DNA of 64,000 nucleotides from Citrobacter sp. Cu233 (GCF_030332225.1 NZ_JAOWIF010000035.1:248001-312000), one strand, 5' to 3'. Shown: positions 53,839 to 62,321, counted from the stretch's first letter. The notes: generated by a model not told the origin, from the sequence alone. Made by a program: numbers and translations.

Positions 53839-55548
53839 ATGAAATTTATTGGAAAGCTGCTTATTTACGTGCTGATCGCCTGTGCAGTGGCGATCCTCGG
53901 CCTTTATTTTCTACTGCAAACCCGTTGGGGTGCAGAGCATGTCAGCGCCTGGGTGTCAGAGAACAGCAGCTACCACCTGGCTTTTGATGCCATCGATCAC
54001 CGGTTTTCCTCCCCATCCCATATTCTGTTGAAAAATGTCACTTTTGGTCGTGATGGGCAGCCTGCCACGCTGGTCGCAAAAACGGTTGATATTGGCCTGA
54101 GCAGTCGTCAGATCACCGACCCGTTGCACGTTGACACCATCTTGTTGCAAAACGGTACGCTCAATCTTTCTCAACAAACTGCGCCGCTTCCGTTCCAGGC
54201 CGATCGCCTGCAGCTACAGGATATGGCATTAAATAGCCCCGGCAGTGAATGGAACCTGAGCGCGCAACGCGTGAACGGTGGCGTTATTCCCTGGACCCCT
54301 GAGGCGGGTAAAATTCTCGGCAACAAAGCGCAAATTCAGCTCAGCGCCAGTTCATTAACGCTTAACGACGTTCCCACCACCAATGTGCTAATTGAAGGCA
54401 GCATTGACCATGACCGAGTGACGTTAAGTAACATTGGCGCAGATGTCGCACGCGGCGCGTTAACCGGCGTTGCGCAGCGGAATGCAGATGGTAGCTGGGT
54501 CGTGGAGAATCTGCGGTTAAATGATATCCGACTACAAAGTGATAAATCACTGGTCGATTTTTTCGCACCACTAACCACGATTCCGTCCTTGCAAATTGGT
54601 CGTCTTGAGGTGACTGATGCACGTCTGCAAGGCCCTGACTGGGCGGTAACAGATCTCGATCTGAGTTTGCGCAATATGACCTTCAGCAAGGACGACTGGC
54701 AAACTCAGGAAGGGAAGCTGTCGATGAACGCCAGTGAGTTTATCTACGGTTCACTGCACTTCTTCGATCCCATTCTGAATGCCGAATTCTCACCACAGGG
54801 CATTGCGCTACGCCAGTTCACCACTCGCTGGGAAGGCGGTATGGTTAGAACATCCGGTCACTGGTTGCGCAGCAACAAGGCGCTGTTCCTCGACGATGTT
54901 GCCATTGCCGGGCTGGAGTACACGCTGCCGGAAAACTGGAAGCAACGGTGGATGAAACCCCTGCCTTCCTGGCTAAACAGCCTGACGCTGAAAAAATTCA
55001 GCGCCAGCCGTAACCTGATTATCGATATCGATCCTGTGTTCCCATGGCAGCTCACCGCACTGGACGGTTATGGCGCCAACCTCGGGCTGGTACAAAATAA
55101 TCAGTGGGGTATCTGGAGTGGTAGCGCCACGCTCAATGCCGCTGCTGCGACGTTTAACCGTACCGACGTGCGCCGACCTTCTCTGGCCCTCGCCGCGAAC
55201 AGCAGCACGATCAATATCAGCGAGTTAAGTGCCTATACGGAAAAAGGGCTGCTGGAGGCGACCGCCAGCATTTCGCAGTTGCCGCAACGCCAGGCGCAGG
55301 TCAGCCTGAACGGGCGTGGCGTGCCAATGACTATCCTGCAGCAGTGGGGATGGCCAGCACTGCCGCTTTCCGGTGACGGTAACATTCAGCTCACGGCCAG
55401 CGGTAATATTCAGGCTGATGCGCCACTCAAGCCAACGGTCAGCGGCCAGCTACATGCTGTAAATGCTGATAAACAGCAGGTGACGCAAACCATGCAGGCG
55501 GGTGTGGTATCCGGCAGTGAAGTCACAGCACCACCACTTGCGCAGTGA
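53839..55548 (+). CDS. yicH: AsmA family inner-membrane-anchored protein YicH
   Basis: A 569-residue protein of the AsmA family, equal in length to E. coli YicH. One N-terminal membrane segment (about residues 4-25, FIGKLLIYVLIACAVAILGLYF) anchors a large periplasmic beta-rich body of the type thought to bridge inner and outer membranes for phospholipid transport. GGAAGA precedes the ATG at 53839, which begins MKFIGKLL. It is the last intact gene before the yicJI remnant and selC. Confidence 0.93.
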   Translation: MKFIGKLLIYVLIACAVAILGLYFLLQTRWGAEHVSAWVSENSSYHLAFDAIDHRFSSPSHILLKNVTFGRDGQPATLVAKTVDIGLSSRQITDPLHVDTILLQNGTLNLSQQTAPLPFQADRLQLQDMALNSPGSEWNLSAQRVNGGVIPWTPEAGKILGNKAQIQLSASSLTLNDVPTTNVLIEGSIDHDRVTLSNIGADVARGALTGVAQRNADGSWVVENLRLNDIRLQSDKSLVDFFAPLTTIPSLQIGRLEVTDARLQGPDWAVTDLDLSLRNMTFSKDDWQTQEGKLSMNASEFIYGSLHFFDPILNAEFSPQGIALRQFTTRWEGGMVRTSGHWLRSNKALFLDDVAIAGLEYTLPENWKQRWMKPLPSWLNSLTLKKFSASRNLIIDIDPVFPWQLTALDGYGANLGLVQNNQWGIWSGSATLNAAAATFNRTDVRRPSLALAANSSTINISELSAYTEKGLLEATASISQLPQRQAQVSLNGRGVPMTILQQWGWPALPLSGDGNIQLTASGNIQADAPLKPTVSGQLHAVNADKQQVTQTMQAGVVSGSEVTAPPLAQ

Positions 55549-55553
55549 TTATT

Positions 55554-55583
55554 GCCCGGTGGCGCTTCGCTTATCAGGCCTAC
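55554..55583. repeat. REP sequence after yicH
   Basis: GCCCGGTGGCGCTTCGCTTA followed by TCAGGCCTAC is a recognisable REP in plus orientation, 6 bases after the yicH stop. The pairing between the outer arms is imperfect. Confidence 0.7.
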
Positions 55584-55589
55584 TCCCGC

Positions 55590-55801
55590 TCATAGACGAA
55601 TATATTCACTGCACAACAACCATTTCACCGGCTCGTCCTCTTCTATCGCCGGAAAGCGCCCCCCTGGCTCAAGAAAGTGGTTATCGTGCTGGTCGTCATT
55701 CACCATTGAGATTTCCCAGCCCAATACAAACGCTTTCTCGGCCCGGAAACGATGATACAAACGGGGTGGTGAGCCACAGGCCGAACGACCAGGTACTGGT
55801 A
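55590..55801 (-). pseudogene. yicI: Fused remnants: short yicI fragment plus an unidentified C-terminal tail
   Basis: Just after the yicJ remnant, in another frame, TWSFGLWLTT (about 55765-55794) matches a conserved internal stretch of alpha-xylosidase YicI. That frame soon stops. A third frame then runs about 51 residues to a stop at 55590 (FVLGWEISMVNDDQH and ending LLCSEYIRL); I do not recognise it. The block therefore looks like ruins joined by deletions, with no intact protein. In E. coli, yicJ and yicI form an operon at this place. Confidence 0.6.
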
Positions 55802-56029
55802 CCCCCAGCGCGACCGGGTACGGTCGGCCTGCAGCCCCATGCAAGGATCTGAGATAGCATCCAGCGCGCGCGCCAGTAAAAACATCGTGCCGACAAAACC
55901 AGCAGAAATGCCAAAAAAATCGGTACAGAAGAACATCATGTATAACATGACGTTATCGAAGATGATGTGGCTCGCCGCATCCCCCATCCCTAGACAATCT
56001 TCTCTTTCACAGACAGAGTTTCATTTTTC
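55802..56029 (-). pseudogene. yicJ: yicJ remnant (xyloside transporter, 5' end only)
   Basis: From the ATG at 56029 the frame reads MKNETLSVKEKIV and then meets TAG. A shift of two bases restores MGDAASHIIFDNVMLYMMFF and onward to DRTRSRWG (ending about 55802), the first 75 or so residues of the GPH-family transporter YicJ. The remaining 380 or so residues are gone, and yicI sequence follows directly. Both a frameshift/stop and a large deletion make it non-functional. Confidence 0.85.
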
Positions 56030-56319
56030 ATCGCGCATCCTTTTGCTCTTTCATTCGCGCTGATACCGGTTACAGTCCTTGTGAACCTTCAACATGAGCG
56101 CGGGTATTCCGATATTTGGTTATCAAATTACGATTCTTGTTTTCTGTGATCGAGGTAGCGTCGAAAAATGTGATGAAATGTAACCACAGGATTTATTGAG
56201 GATTTATATGAAACTGGTCATGGTAAAGAGAAAGGGAAGTTAAAAAAGTGCGTGAGGGGGTGTGGAAACCCCAGGAAGTAGCTATAATGCGCCCCGCCTC
56301 CATGTAGCAATCGAGGCGC
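56030..56319. promoter_or_regulatory. selC promoter region
   Basis: The gap between the yicJ remnant and selC. TATAAT at 56283-56288 followed by the GC-rich discriminator GCGCCCC is typical of a stable-RNA promoter and lies about 32 bases before the tRNA. I cannot identify a good -35 hexamer. The rest of the gap is the former yicJ upstream region, and I see no gene in it. Confidence 0.65.
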
Positions 56320-56414
56320 GGAAGATCGTCATCTCCGGTGAGGTGGCTGGACTTCAAATCCAGTTGGGGCCGCCAGCGGTCCCGGGCAGGTTCGACTCCT
56401 GTGATCTTCCGCCA
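56320..56414 (+). tRNA. selC: tRNA-Sec (selenocysteine, anticodon UCA)
   Basis: A 95-base tRNA with the 8-bp acceptor stem GGAAGATC/GATCTTCC typical of tRNA-Sec, followed by encoded GCCA. The anticodon TCA is at 56354-56356 within GGACTTCAAATCC. The long variable arm (TTGGGGCCGCCAGCGGTCCC) and T-arm GCAGGTTCGACTCCTGT are clear. It decodes UGA as selenocysteine with SelA, SelB and SelD. selC is a classic integration site for pathogenicity and other islands, and an integrase follows 162 bases downstream. Its 3' end is the likely attachment core. Confidence 0.98.
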
Positions 56415-56526
56415 ATTAGCCTCTACTGAACTCCACTGTCTCAAGTAAATCCCCTATAATACCCGCAATTAAAGCTGATTATGTTCTCCCGAGGTCTACT
56501 GTCTCTACCAGAATCAAGTGCATTCT

Positions 56527-56575
56527 GGGGGCATAATGGGGGGCATGATTTATAGCCCCATTTTGAGATGCCCCC
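56527..56575. promoter_or_regulatory. Clustered GGGGCAT repeats before the integrase gene
   Basis: GGGGGCAT (56527-56534), GGGGGGCAT (56538-56546) and its inverse ATGCCCCC (56568-56575) lie within 50 bases, with AGCCCCAT (56553-56560) as another partial copy. Repeats like these near an attachment site may be arm-type binding sites for the integrase or its excision factor, or its own operator. This is inferred from position. Confidence 0.45.
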
Positions 56576-56576
56576 A

Positions 56577-57761
56577 ATGAAGCTAACAGTCAGACAAATC
56601 GACACAGCCAAGCCTAAAGAGAAGCCGTATAAGCTATCTGATGGTGGAGGCCTCTACCTTGAAGTAACTACCAACGGCTCACGTTACTGGCGTTTAAAGT
56701 ATCGCTACGCAGGTAAAGAAAAGCGTCTTGCTTTCGGCGTTTATCCCGAGGTTTCTCTCGCTCAAGCACGCGAAAAGCGTGATGCTGCGAAAAAGCTGCT
56801 GTCTGCTGGAAGCGATCCCGGTGAAGTAAAGAAAGCAGAGAAAATTGCCCAAAAGCTTAACTATGAAAATACCTTCGAAGCTATTGCCCGTGAATGGCAT
56901 CAGTTGAGAGCGGATCGTTGGTCATTACGCTATCGAGATGAAATTATTGATACCTTTGAAAAGGATATTTTCCCCTACATCGGTAAGCGCCCTATAGCTG
57001 AAATTAAGCCCATGGAATTGCTGGAAACCCTTCGTCGTATGGAAAAGCGTGGTGCATTAGAAAAGATGCGCAAAGTCAGACAGCGCTGCGGTGAAGTATT
57101 CCGTCATGCGATTGTGACCGGACGCGCTGAATACAATCCAGCACCCGATCTCGCCACAGCCCTCGCAACACCAAAGAAAACACATTTTCCATTCCTGACA
57201 GCCGAAGAACTCCCTCACTTTCTTAGGGATCTTGCCGGTTACACCGGTAGCGTTATTACCAAGACTGCGACTCAAATCATCATGCTTACAGGGGTACGAA
57301 CTCAGGAATTACGTTTTGCCCGCTGGGAGGATATCAATTTTGAAAAGCGGCTTTGGGAGATCCCTGCTGAAGTGATGAAGATGAAACGACCACACATCGT
57401 TCCGATGTCGGGTCAGGTTGTCGAGCTCTTTGAGTCACTTAAACCTATTACCGGGCTATACCCACTGGTATTCGTCGGACGCAACGATCGAACGAAGCCG
57501 ATCTCAAAGGAAAGCGTTAATCAGGTTATTGAGTTATTGGGATATAAAGGAAGGCTGACAGGACATGGTTTCCGCCACACGATGAGTACCATCCTCCATG
57601 AAGAAGGTTTTAACTCAGCGTGGATAGAAACGCAGCTAGCACATGTGGATAAGAACGCGATACGTGGGACTTACAACCATGCACAGTATTTGGAGGGGCG
57701 GAGAGAAATGATGCAGAAGTATGCAGATTATGTAGAAAGATTAGCCTCTCGAGGTGTGTGA
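56577..57761 (+). CDS. Tyrosine-type site-specific integrase (P4 family) of the selC island
   Basis: A 394-residue P4-type integrase. The N-terminal DUF4102 arm-binding domain (KLTVRQIDTAKPKEKPYKLSDGGGLYLEV) is followed by the core-binding and catalytic domains. Numbered from the ATG at 56577, the catalytic residues are Arg241 (TGVRTQE), His330 and Arg333 (GHGFRH), His356 (QLAH) and Tyr366 (GTYNHAQY). An ATG three codons earlier (56568) is also possible; neither has a strong ribosome binding site. Its position beside selC indicates that it inserted the island at the tRNA 3' end. It looks intact and may still be active. Confidence 0.95.
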   Translation: MKLTVRQIDTAKPKEKPYKLSDGGGLYLEVTTNGSRYWRLKYRYAGKEKRLAFGVYPEVSLAQAREKRDAAKKLLSAGSDPGEVKKAEKIAQKLNYENTFEAIAREWHQLRADRWSLRYRDEIIDTFEKDIFPYIGKRPIAEIKPMELLETLRRMEKRGALEKMRKVRQRCGEVFRHAIVTGRAEYNPAPDLATALATPKKTHFPFLTAEELPHFLRDLAGYTGSVITKTATQIIMLTGVRTQELRFARWEDINFEKRLWEIPAEVMKMKRPHIVPMSGQVVELFESLKPITGLYPLVFVGRNDRTKPISKESVNQVIELLGYKGRLTGHGFRHTMSTILHEEGFNSAWIETQLAHVDKNAIRGTYNHAQYLEGRREMMQKYADYVERLASRGV

Positions 57762-57775
57762 AAATTCAGCAGTAT

Positions 57776-57830
57776 AAAGATTCTCAACCCCTATTAGCAT
57801 TCTTATAATAGAGATTGAGAATCTTTTTTT
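57776..57830. terminator. Bidirectional terminator between the integrase gene and ietS
   Basis: AAAGATTCTCAA (57776-57787) pairs with TTGAGAATCTTT (57815-57826) across a 27-base loop, followed by more T residues on the plus strand. The A-rich left flank gives a short T-stretch on the minus strand too, so it can serve both convergent genes. Confidence 0.8.
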
Positions 57831-57861
57831 CCACCTATCTTAAAAGCTAAATACTTTATAT

Positions 57862-60252
57862 TTAACTTACCCGAGCCCTGGAACGCTCCTGCTCACGAAT
57901 TCGTGCCTCAATTTCGGCATAAAGATTAGCTTCAGCGTTTTCTCTGTCCGTTGCAGTAACAACTAATGCATAAGGTTCATGTTGGCTATTAAGTGGGGTG
58001 CCCCACTCACGATCATTTCTAGTTACAACCACAAACCACTTTTCATCTGGAGACCTTTGCTTAAAAGTCCAACTAGAGGATTGTACTGTACCATGATCAC
58101 GTTGTTGTGCAGTAATAGAACGATTGCTTACCGCATCGTCATTCCTAGAATCAGTACCATCTTGTATATCATGATTAAAGTATTGCTGAACATCTTGCAA
58201 CGAAGAACCTTTAACAAGCCTGTAAGATATTTGTGTTGCTGTATAATCTAATCGCGTTGTCCTGACTGCTGGTGAATACGCTAAAGTAATGTGCAGTTCT
58301 CTTACTGCTCGCTGAGTTCTTAAAAAAGATGTAGGTAATGGAAGCTCAAAGAATTGATGAGTGTCATCAGAGATTTGCTCTTCACACATCATAACAACTA
58401 CTTCCTCGGACGAGCGATATAAACCATCTTCCTCAACAATTCCATATCCAACGACATCTCGAATAACACTACGATTTCGGGTTGAAGGTTCAGATTTATA
58501 ATGTTCTGTAACCTCTTCTGAGAACGTATTCTCCATCTGCGGTGTCAGCGCTGCGTGATTGACAAGCATAGCTCGCAACATATTAGCAGACATATCTGGA
58601 TATTCATTGAGTAAACGTGCAGCGAGGTGCGTGATATAAGGAGCAGAAAAACTAGTTCCACTTTGTTCAGAGAAAAGTGTACTTCCTTGGAATTGATGGT
58701 GGCAGCTTAGCACACCAAGTCCTCTGGCATGTTGTCGCCATTGACCTCCAGCATTACGCATAGGTGCCGCAAAGTTTCCACCGTGCGCAACTATTTCTGG
58801 TTTAAATGCACCTTTCACAGAAGGTCCATGCCGCGTGAATGGCGAAGGTTGATATTCACCTGCAGGGCTTAAATGGCTAATTTCATCAGCACGACGTTGA
58901 GCGTCAAATGTTGCATTATGCCTTGCATAGCTTCCTGCCGTTAGAGCATTGAGTGCGGGCGCTGGATCAATAATAACTGAGCTATCGTGGATTAAATAGC
59001 TGGGATACTCTGCCCGCCAACTTTCTACTGGAACATCAGGGTCAATGCTACCATTAAAATTACCTGCGGAAACTACGAAAAGAATATTGTGACGCCTCGC
59101 CAGCACATCAAGCACATAAGCAATACCTCGGATGTGCTTTCCATCGTAAGGCGCATTTGCATTGCCAAGTGATAAGTTAAAAATACGACATCCTAGACCA
59201 ACGAAATATTCTACTGCTTCGGTCAAAGTTGTTTCAATCGTAGCAGTATCAAATTCCCCTTGGGCATTAAGAATTTTGCCATTATATAACCACATTGACG
59301 GTTGCCAGAAATTACTAGCATCGCAAGCCTCAACATCACCATATAGGGCAATACCTGCAACAGCAGTACCATGTCCAAAATGGTCAGATTCATCTTCATT
59401 ATCCACGAAGCAGGCACTCTCAGCTATTGCACTACGCAATAATGGATGTGCGGTATTAATTCCACTATCAAGGATGCAAACTTTTACGGCATTAGGTAAT
59501 GGAGATGGGATATATTCGGGGATAAAATTGATATCTTTGTTCAGTTTCTCATACGAGATTCCACTGACAGGAAGACGGTCCACCATTCGAACATCACGGT
59601 GCTCAAGCAGTTTTTCAGCTTGCTCTAAATTTACTCTTACCCGGTACATCAGCAAACTATCAAGATTAATTCTATCCAAGCGATGAATCATATTTTCACG
59701 GAGCCAGTTTTCAAATTCTCCGCAGATCCGAGCTCGAGAAGGATGTTGTGTCGTTTCTACCGGCCACAGCTCAACATCTAGACCAAAGGAATCTGAATCA
59801 GGAAACCCATACTGTTTCACTGACCAGCTTTTGCGATCCTCATTAGTCCAAACATCAACGCTATCCAATGCGGTTAAAATTTGCTGGTAGGTTATATGAG
59901 CGTGACCAAGCTGTGAAAGGTGTTCCTCAAAAAGAGCGATTCCTCGTTCATCAGCAAAGGCAATACATATTGTTTTATCTTCTTGACTGACGAACTCTAT
60001 TCCATGCCTATCCATATGAGCAATATCTAACATCCCGGTATACTGTAACTTCAGCATATACCGACCATCATTATCCTTTCCTGGAATTTGTGGATTAGCT
60101 AATTGTGTAATGCTTCGTAATTGCTCAGACAAAATGCGTCCATGTAAGCGCAAGTCAGCACGCTGTGTTCTCGGAATTTTGAACTGGCGTGTGCGTCTAG
60201 GGTTCTGAAGAGATTCTTTAGCAATACTAAGATGTTGATATTGTTCCGTCAT
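57862..60252 (-). CDS. ietS: Subtilisin-like serine protease, putative IetS anti-phage defence component
   Basis: A 796-residue S8-family protease. The triad is complete: Asp262 in VCILDSGIN, His294 in HFGHGTAVAGI and Ser534 in SGTSFSAP; the oxyanion Asn398 is in VVSAGNF. About 245 residues of uncharacterised sequence precede the protease domain and about 250 follow it. There is no signal peptide or membrane segment, so it should act in the cytoplasm, which is unusual for subtilases. It starts 3 bases after the AAA+ ATPase gene. That pairing is the architecture of the IetAS defence system; the gene symbol is given on that basis, not from a search. Confidence 0.83.
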   Translation of the reverse strand: MTEQYQHLSIAKESLQNPRRTRQFKIPRTQRADLRLHGRILSEQLRSITQLANPQIPGKDNDGRYMLKLQYTGMLDIAHMDRHGIEFVSQEDKTICIAFADERGIALFEEHLSQLGHAHITYQQILTALDSVDVWTNEDRKSWSVKQYGFPDSDSFGLDVELWPVETTQHPSRARICGEFENWLRENMIHRLDRINLDSLLMYRVRVNLEQAEKLLEHRDVRMVDRLPVSGISYEKLNKDINFIPEYIPSPLPNAVKVCILDSGINTAHPLLRSAIAESACFVDNEDESDHFGHGTAVAGIALYGDVEACDASNFWQPSMWLYNGKILNAQGEFDTATIETTLTEAVEYFVGLGCRIFNLSLGNANAPYDGKHIRGIAYVLDVLARRHNILFVVSAGNFNGSIDPDVPVESWRAEYPSYLIHDSSVIIDPAPALNALTAGSYARHNATFDAQRRADEISHLSPAGEYQPSPFTRHGPSVKGAFKPEIVAHGGNFAAPMRNAGGQWRQHARGLGVLSCHHQFQGSTLFSEQSGTSFSAPYITHLAARLLNEYPDMSANMLRAMLVNHAALTPQMENTFSEEVTEHYKSEPSTRNRSVIRDVVGYGIVEEDGLYRSSEEVVVMMCEEQISDDTHQFFELPLPTSFLRTQRAVRELHITLAYSPAVRTTRLDYTATQISYRLVKGSSLQDVQQYFNHDIQDGTDSRNDDAVSNRSITAQQRDHGTVQSSSWTFKQRSPDEKWFVVVTRNDREWGTPLNSQHEPYALVVTATDRENAEANLYAEIEARIREQERSRARVS

Positions 60253-60255
60253 TTA

Positions 60256-61242
60256 TTATCCCTGACGAGTTTTGTTTATATTTTCCCGTAAAAGTGCATT
60301 CTTAAGATCTTTGAGAGTCAAAAACTCTTGGCTACGTAAAATCATTCTCTTGATTGCACGTCTTACAATCCGTTCTAAATCAGCACCACTTTTTCCAATG
60401 AATAGTGAGAGAACCTCATCGTCTTCAAGCTCAAACTGGCGGCGAATACCACGAAGTTTGAGTTTCATCAATTCTGACAACTGATGTTTATCGGGTAGTG
60501 GAAACTCGATAGCATCGTCAAAACGCCTCCAAATAGCACTATCCAGGATATGTTCATGGTTTGTTGCTGCAAGAATTAAGCTTTTTCCTTGGTATGCATC
60601 CATCATTTGTAAAACAGCATTCACAACTCGTCTTAACTCACCATGATCCCCACTATCCCCACGTTCTTTACCTATAGCATCAAACTCATCGAAGAGTACA
60701 ACCATTGGGTATTGAGAGATAAAATCAAATATTTGGCGTAGGTTAGCAGCAGTTTCACCAAGATATGAAGAAACCAAAGTATCAAGCCTGACGATAGCCA
60801 ACGGCATATCCAATTCACAAGCCACTACTTCTGCAGCAAGAGTTTTACCGCACCCAGGAGGACCAAAAAAAATAACTTTGCTGATAGCTTTCATTCCGTA
60901 AGTGCGTAACACATCAGCCCTACGATTTTCTTCAAGTATCTCTTCGACAGCATCTGAACTTGATTCAGGTAGTACGATTTCATCTAAAGAACGACTTGGC
61001 TGTCTAATATCTAGCAAGGGCAAGCCTCGTTCTTTGTCCACTGGCACTGGAGGTGCAGCGGGCACTCGAGAGGTTTGTATCGCGTGATCACCATAAAGAA
61101 TATGTTCAAGGTCATTGGCAAGAAGATGATGTTGTTTTTGTCGTTCTTCTTCAATGATCACTTCCGAAACACGACGGAAGGCCGCGACATCACCTGTCGC
61201 TCCAGCTTTTATAAGCTGTCTGAGAACCTTACCGTTAGCCAT
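60256..61242 (-). CDS. ietA: AAA+ ATPase, putative IetA anti-phage defence component
   Basis: A 328-residue single-domain AAA+ ATPase. Walker A is GPPGCGKT (residues 127-134), Walker B VVLFDEFD (181-188), the pore-loop-like YLGET (160-164), sensor 1 Asn228 in AATNHE, and the arginine-finger pair Arg239-Arg240 in IWRRFDD. The fold resembles the FtsH/spastin group but has no membrane segment or protease domain of its own. The first 80 residues are a helical N-domain. It is the first gene of a two-gene operon with the subtilase (3-base gap), so it probably unfolds or gates a substrate for that protease. The substrate and trigger are unknown. Confidence 0.82.
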   Translation of the reverse strand: MANGKVLRQLIKAGATGDVAAFRRVSEVIIEEERQKQHHLLANDLEHILYGDHAIQTSRVPAAPPVPVDKERGLPLLDIRQPSRSLDEIVLPESSSDAVEEILEENRRADVLRTYGMKAISKVIFFGPPGCGKTLAAEVVACELDMPLAIVRLDTLVSSYLGETAANLRQIFDFISQYPMVVLFDEFDAIGKERGDSGDHGELRRVVNAVLQMMDAYQGKSLILAATNHEHILDSAIWRRFDDAIEFPLPDKHQLSELMKLKLRGIRRQFELEDDEVLSLFIGKSGADLERIVRRAIKRMILRSQEFLTLKDLKNALLRENINKTRQG

Positions 61243-61543
61243 CTATTTTCCCCTGAACATACACATACAAATCAAACCTTGAGTTCAGTTTAGCATCGGC
61301 GTTACGCCATAAGAAGTTCGTTCTATCAACATTTCGTGAATCCCTAAAGATTTTATTTGCATATCAGAACGGAGGTTAAACCCTTTAGGAAGTTGTATAA
61401 AAAATATTAATATCAATAAGTTAATCAAATCACTTATATCAGTTAAAAAATTTTCACGACAATGATTATATATGTTTTTTCGAATGTATTATTGCGATTT
61501 TAGACCTACAGAGTATCCTGTTATTAAACCTATCGGAGGACAG
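61243..61543. promoter_or_regulatory. Divergent promoter region between ietA and arsR
   Basis: A strongly AT-rich 301-base gap serving the defence pair on one side and the ars operon on the other. Besides the operator-like site at 61468-61487 and the arsR Shine-Dalgarno GGAGGA at 61535-61540, I see no further gene. Several TATAAA/TATATT-like hexamers occur, and no single promoter can be chosen by eye. Confidence 0.5.
61468..61487 (+). promoter_or_regulatory. ArsR-type operator upstream of arsR
   Basis: ATATATGTTTTTTCGAATGT lies 57 bases before the arsR start. Its CATATATGTTTTT-like core resembles the protected region of known ars operators. A nearly identical copy (19 of 20 bases) lies at 61910-61929, which supports a binding-site function. 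Confidence 0.65.
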
Positions 61544-61894
61544 ATGCTAGTCACTTCCCTACAACTCTTCAAAAATCTCTCTGATGAAACTCGTCTGGGC
61601 ATCGTGCTGCTGCTTAGAGAGATGGGAGAGCTGTGCGTGTGCGACCTTTGCACTGCACTAGAACAGTCACAGCCCAAGATCTCCCGCCACCTGGCAATGC
61701 TCCGGGAAAGTGGTCTATTGCTGGATCGCAAACAGGGCAAGTGGGTTCACTACCGCTTATCCCCGCATATTCCTTCCTGGGCCGCTCAGGTGATTGAGCA
61801 GGCCTGGTTAAGCCAACAGGACGACGTACAGGTCATCGCCCGTAAGCTGGCATCGGCAAACTGCTCTGGTAGCGGTAAGGCTGTTTGTATCTAA
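61544..61894 (+). CDS. arsR: Arsenite-responsive repressor ArsR
   Basis: A 116-residue ArsR/SmtB-family winged-helix repressor that leaves DNA when it binds As(III) or Sb(III). The inducer-binding cysteines are Cys31, Cys33 and Cys36 in ELCVCDLC, inside the first helix of the DNA-binding motif (SQPKISRHLAMLRESGLL). The ATG at 61544 has GGAGGA 3 bases upstream; a longer frame from 61472 would include the operator. It leads the arsRDA operon. Confidence 0.96.
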   Translation: MLVTSLQLFKNLSDETRLGIVLLLREMGELCVCDLCTALEQSQPKISRHLAMLRESGLLLDRKQGKWVHYRLSPHIPSWAAQVIEQAWLSQQDDVQVIARKLASANCSGSGKAVCI

Positions 61895-61909
61895 AAAATT
61901 TGCCTGAAC

Positions 61910-61929
61910 ATATATGATTTTTCGAATGT
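61910..61929 (+). promoter_or_regulatory. Second copy of the ars operator between arsR and arsD
   Basis: ATATATGATTTTTCGAATGT differs from the site upstream of arsR at one position only. It lies 15 bases after the arsR stop and 12 bases before the arsD start. ArsR or ArsD bound here could block elongation or control an internal promoter for arsDA. Confidence 0.6.
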
Positions 61930-61941
61930 GAGGTATTCAGA

Positions 61942-62304
61942 ATGAAAACGTTAACGGTGTTTGACCCGGCAATGTGCTGCACTACCGGCGTATGTGGCTC
62001 AGATGTCGATCAGGTTCTGGTTGATTTTTCTGCTGATGTGCAGTGGCTGAAAGGACGTGGCGTACAGGTTGAACGTTACAACCTGGCGCAGCAGCCCATG
62101 AGCTTTGTTCAGAATGAGAAAGCGAAAGCATTCCTCGAAGCATCTGGGGCAGAAGGGCTTCCGTTACTGCTGTTAGACGGTGAAACGGTGATGGCAGGGC
62201 GATACCCAAAACGTGCTGAGCTGGCTCGCTGGTTCGGTATTCCGCTGGAGAAGGTAGGGCTAGCTCCCACCAGCTGCTGTGGTGGTAATACTTCCTGTTG
62301 CTGA
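61942..62304 (+). CDS. arsD: Arsenite metallochaperone ArsD
   Basis: A 120-residue protein that carries As(III)/Sb(III) to the ArsA ATPase and acts as a weak second repressor of the operon. The vicinal cysteines are Cys12-Cys13 with Cys18 (the chaperone site), Cys112-Cys113 and Cys119-Cys120 at the C-terminus. GAGG precedes the ATG. It is followed after 17 bases by arsA, its partner. Confidence 0.97.
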   Translation: MKTLTVFDPAMCCTTGVCGSDVDQVLVDFSADVQWLKGRGVQVERYNLAQQPMSFVQNEKAKAFLEASGAEGLPLLLLDGETVMAGRYPKRAELARWFGIPLEKVGLAPTSCCGGNTSCC

Positions 62305-62321
62305 ATATGTCAGGAGGACAT

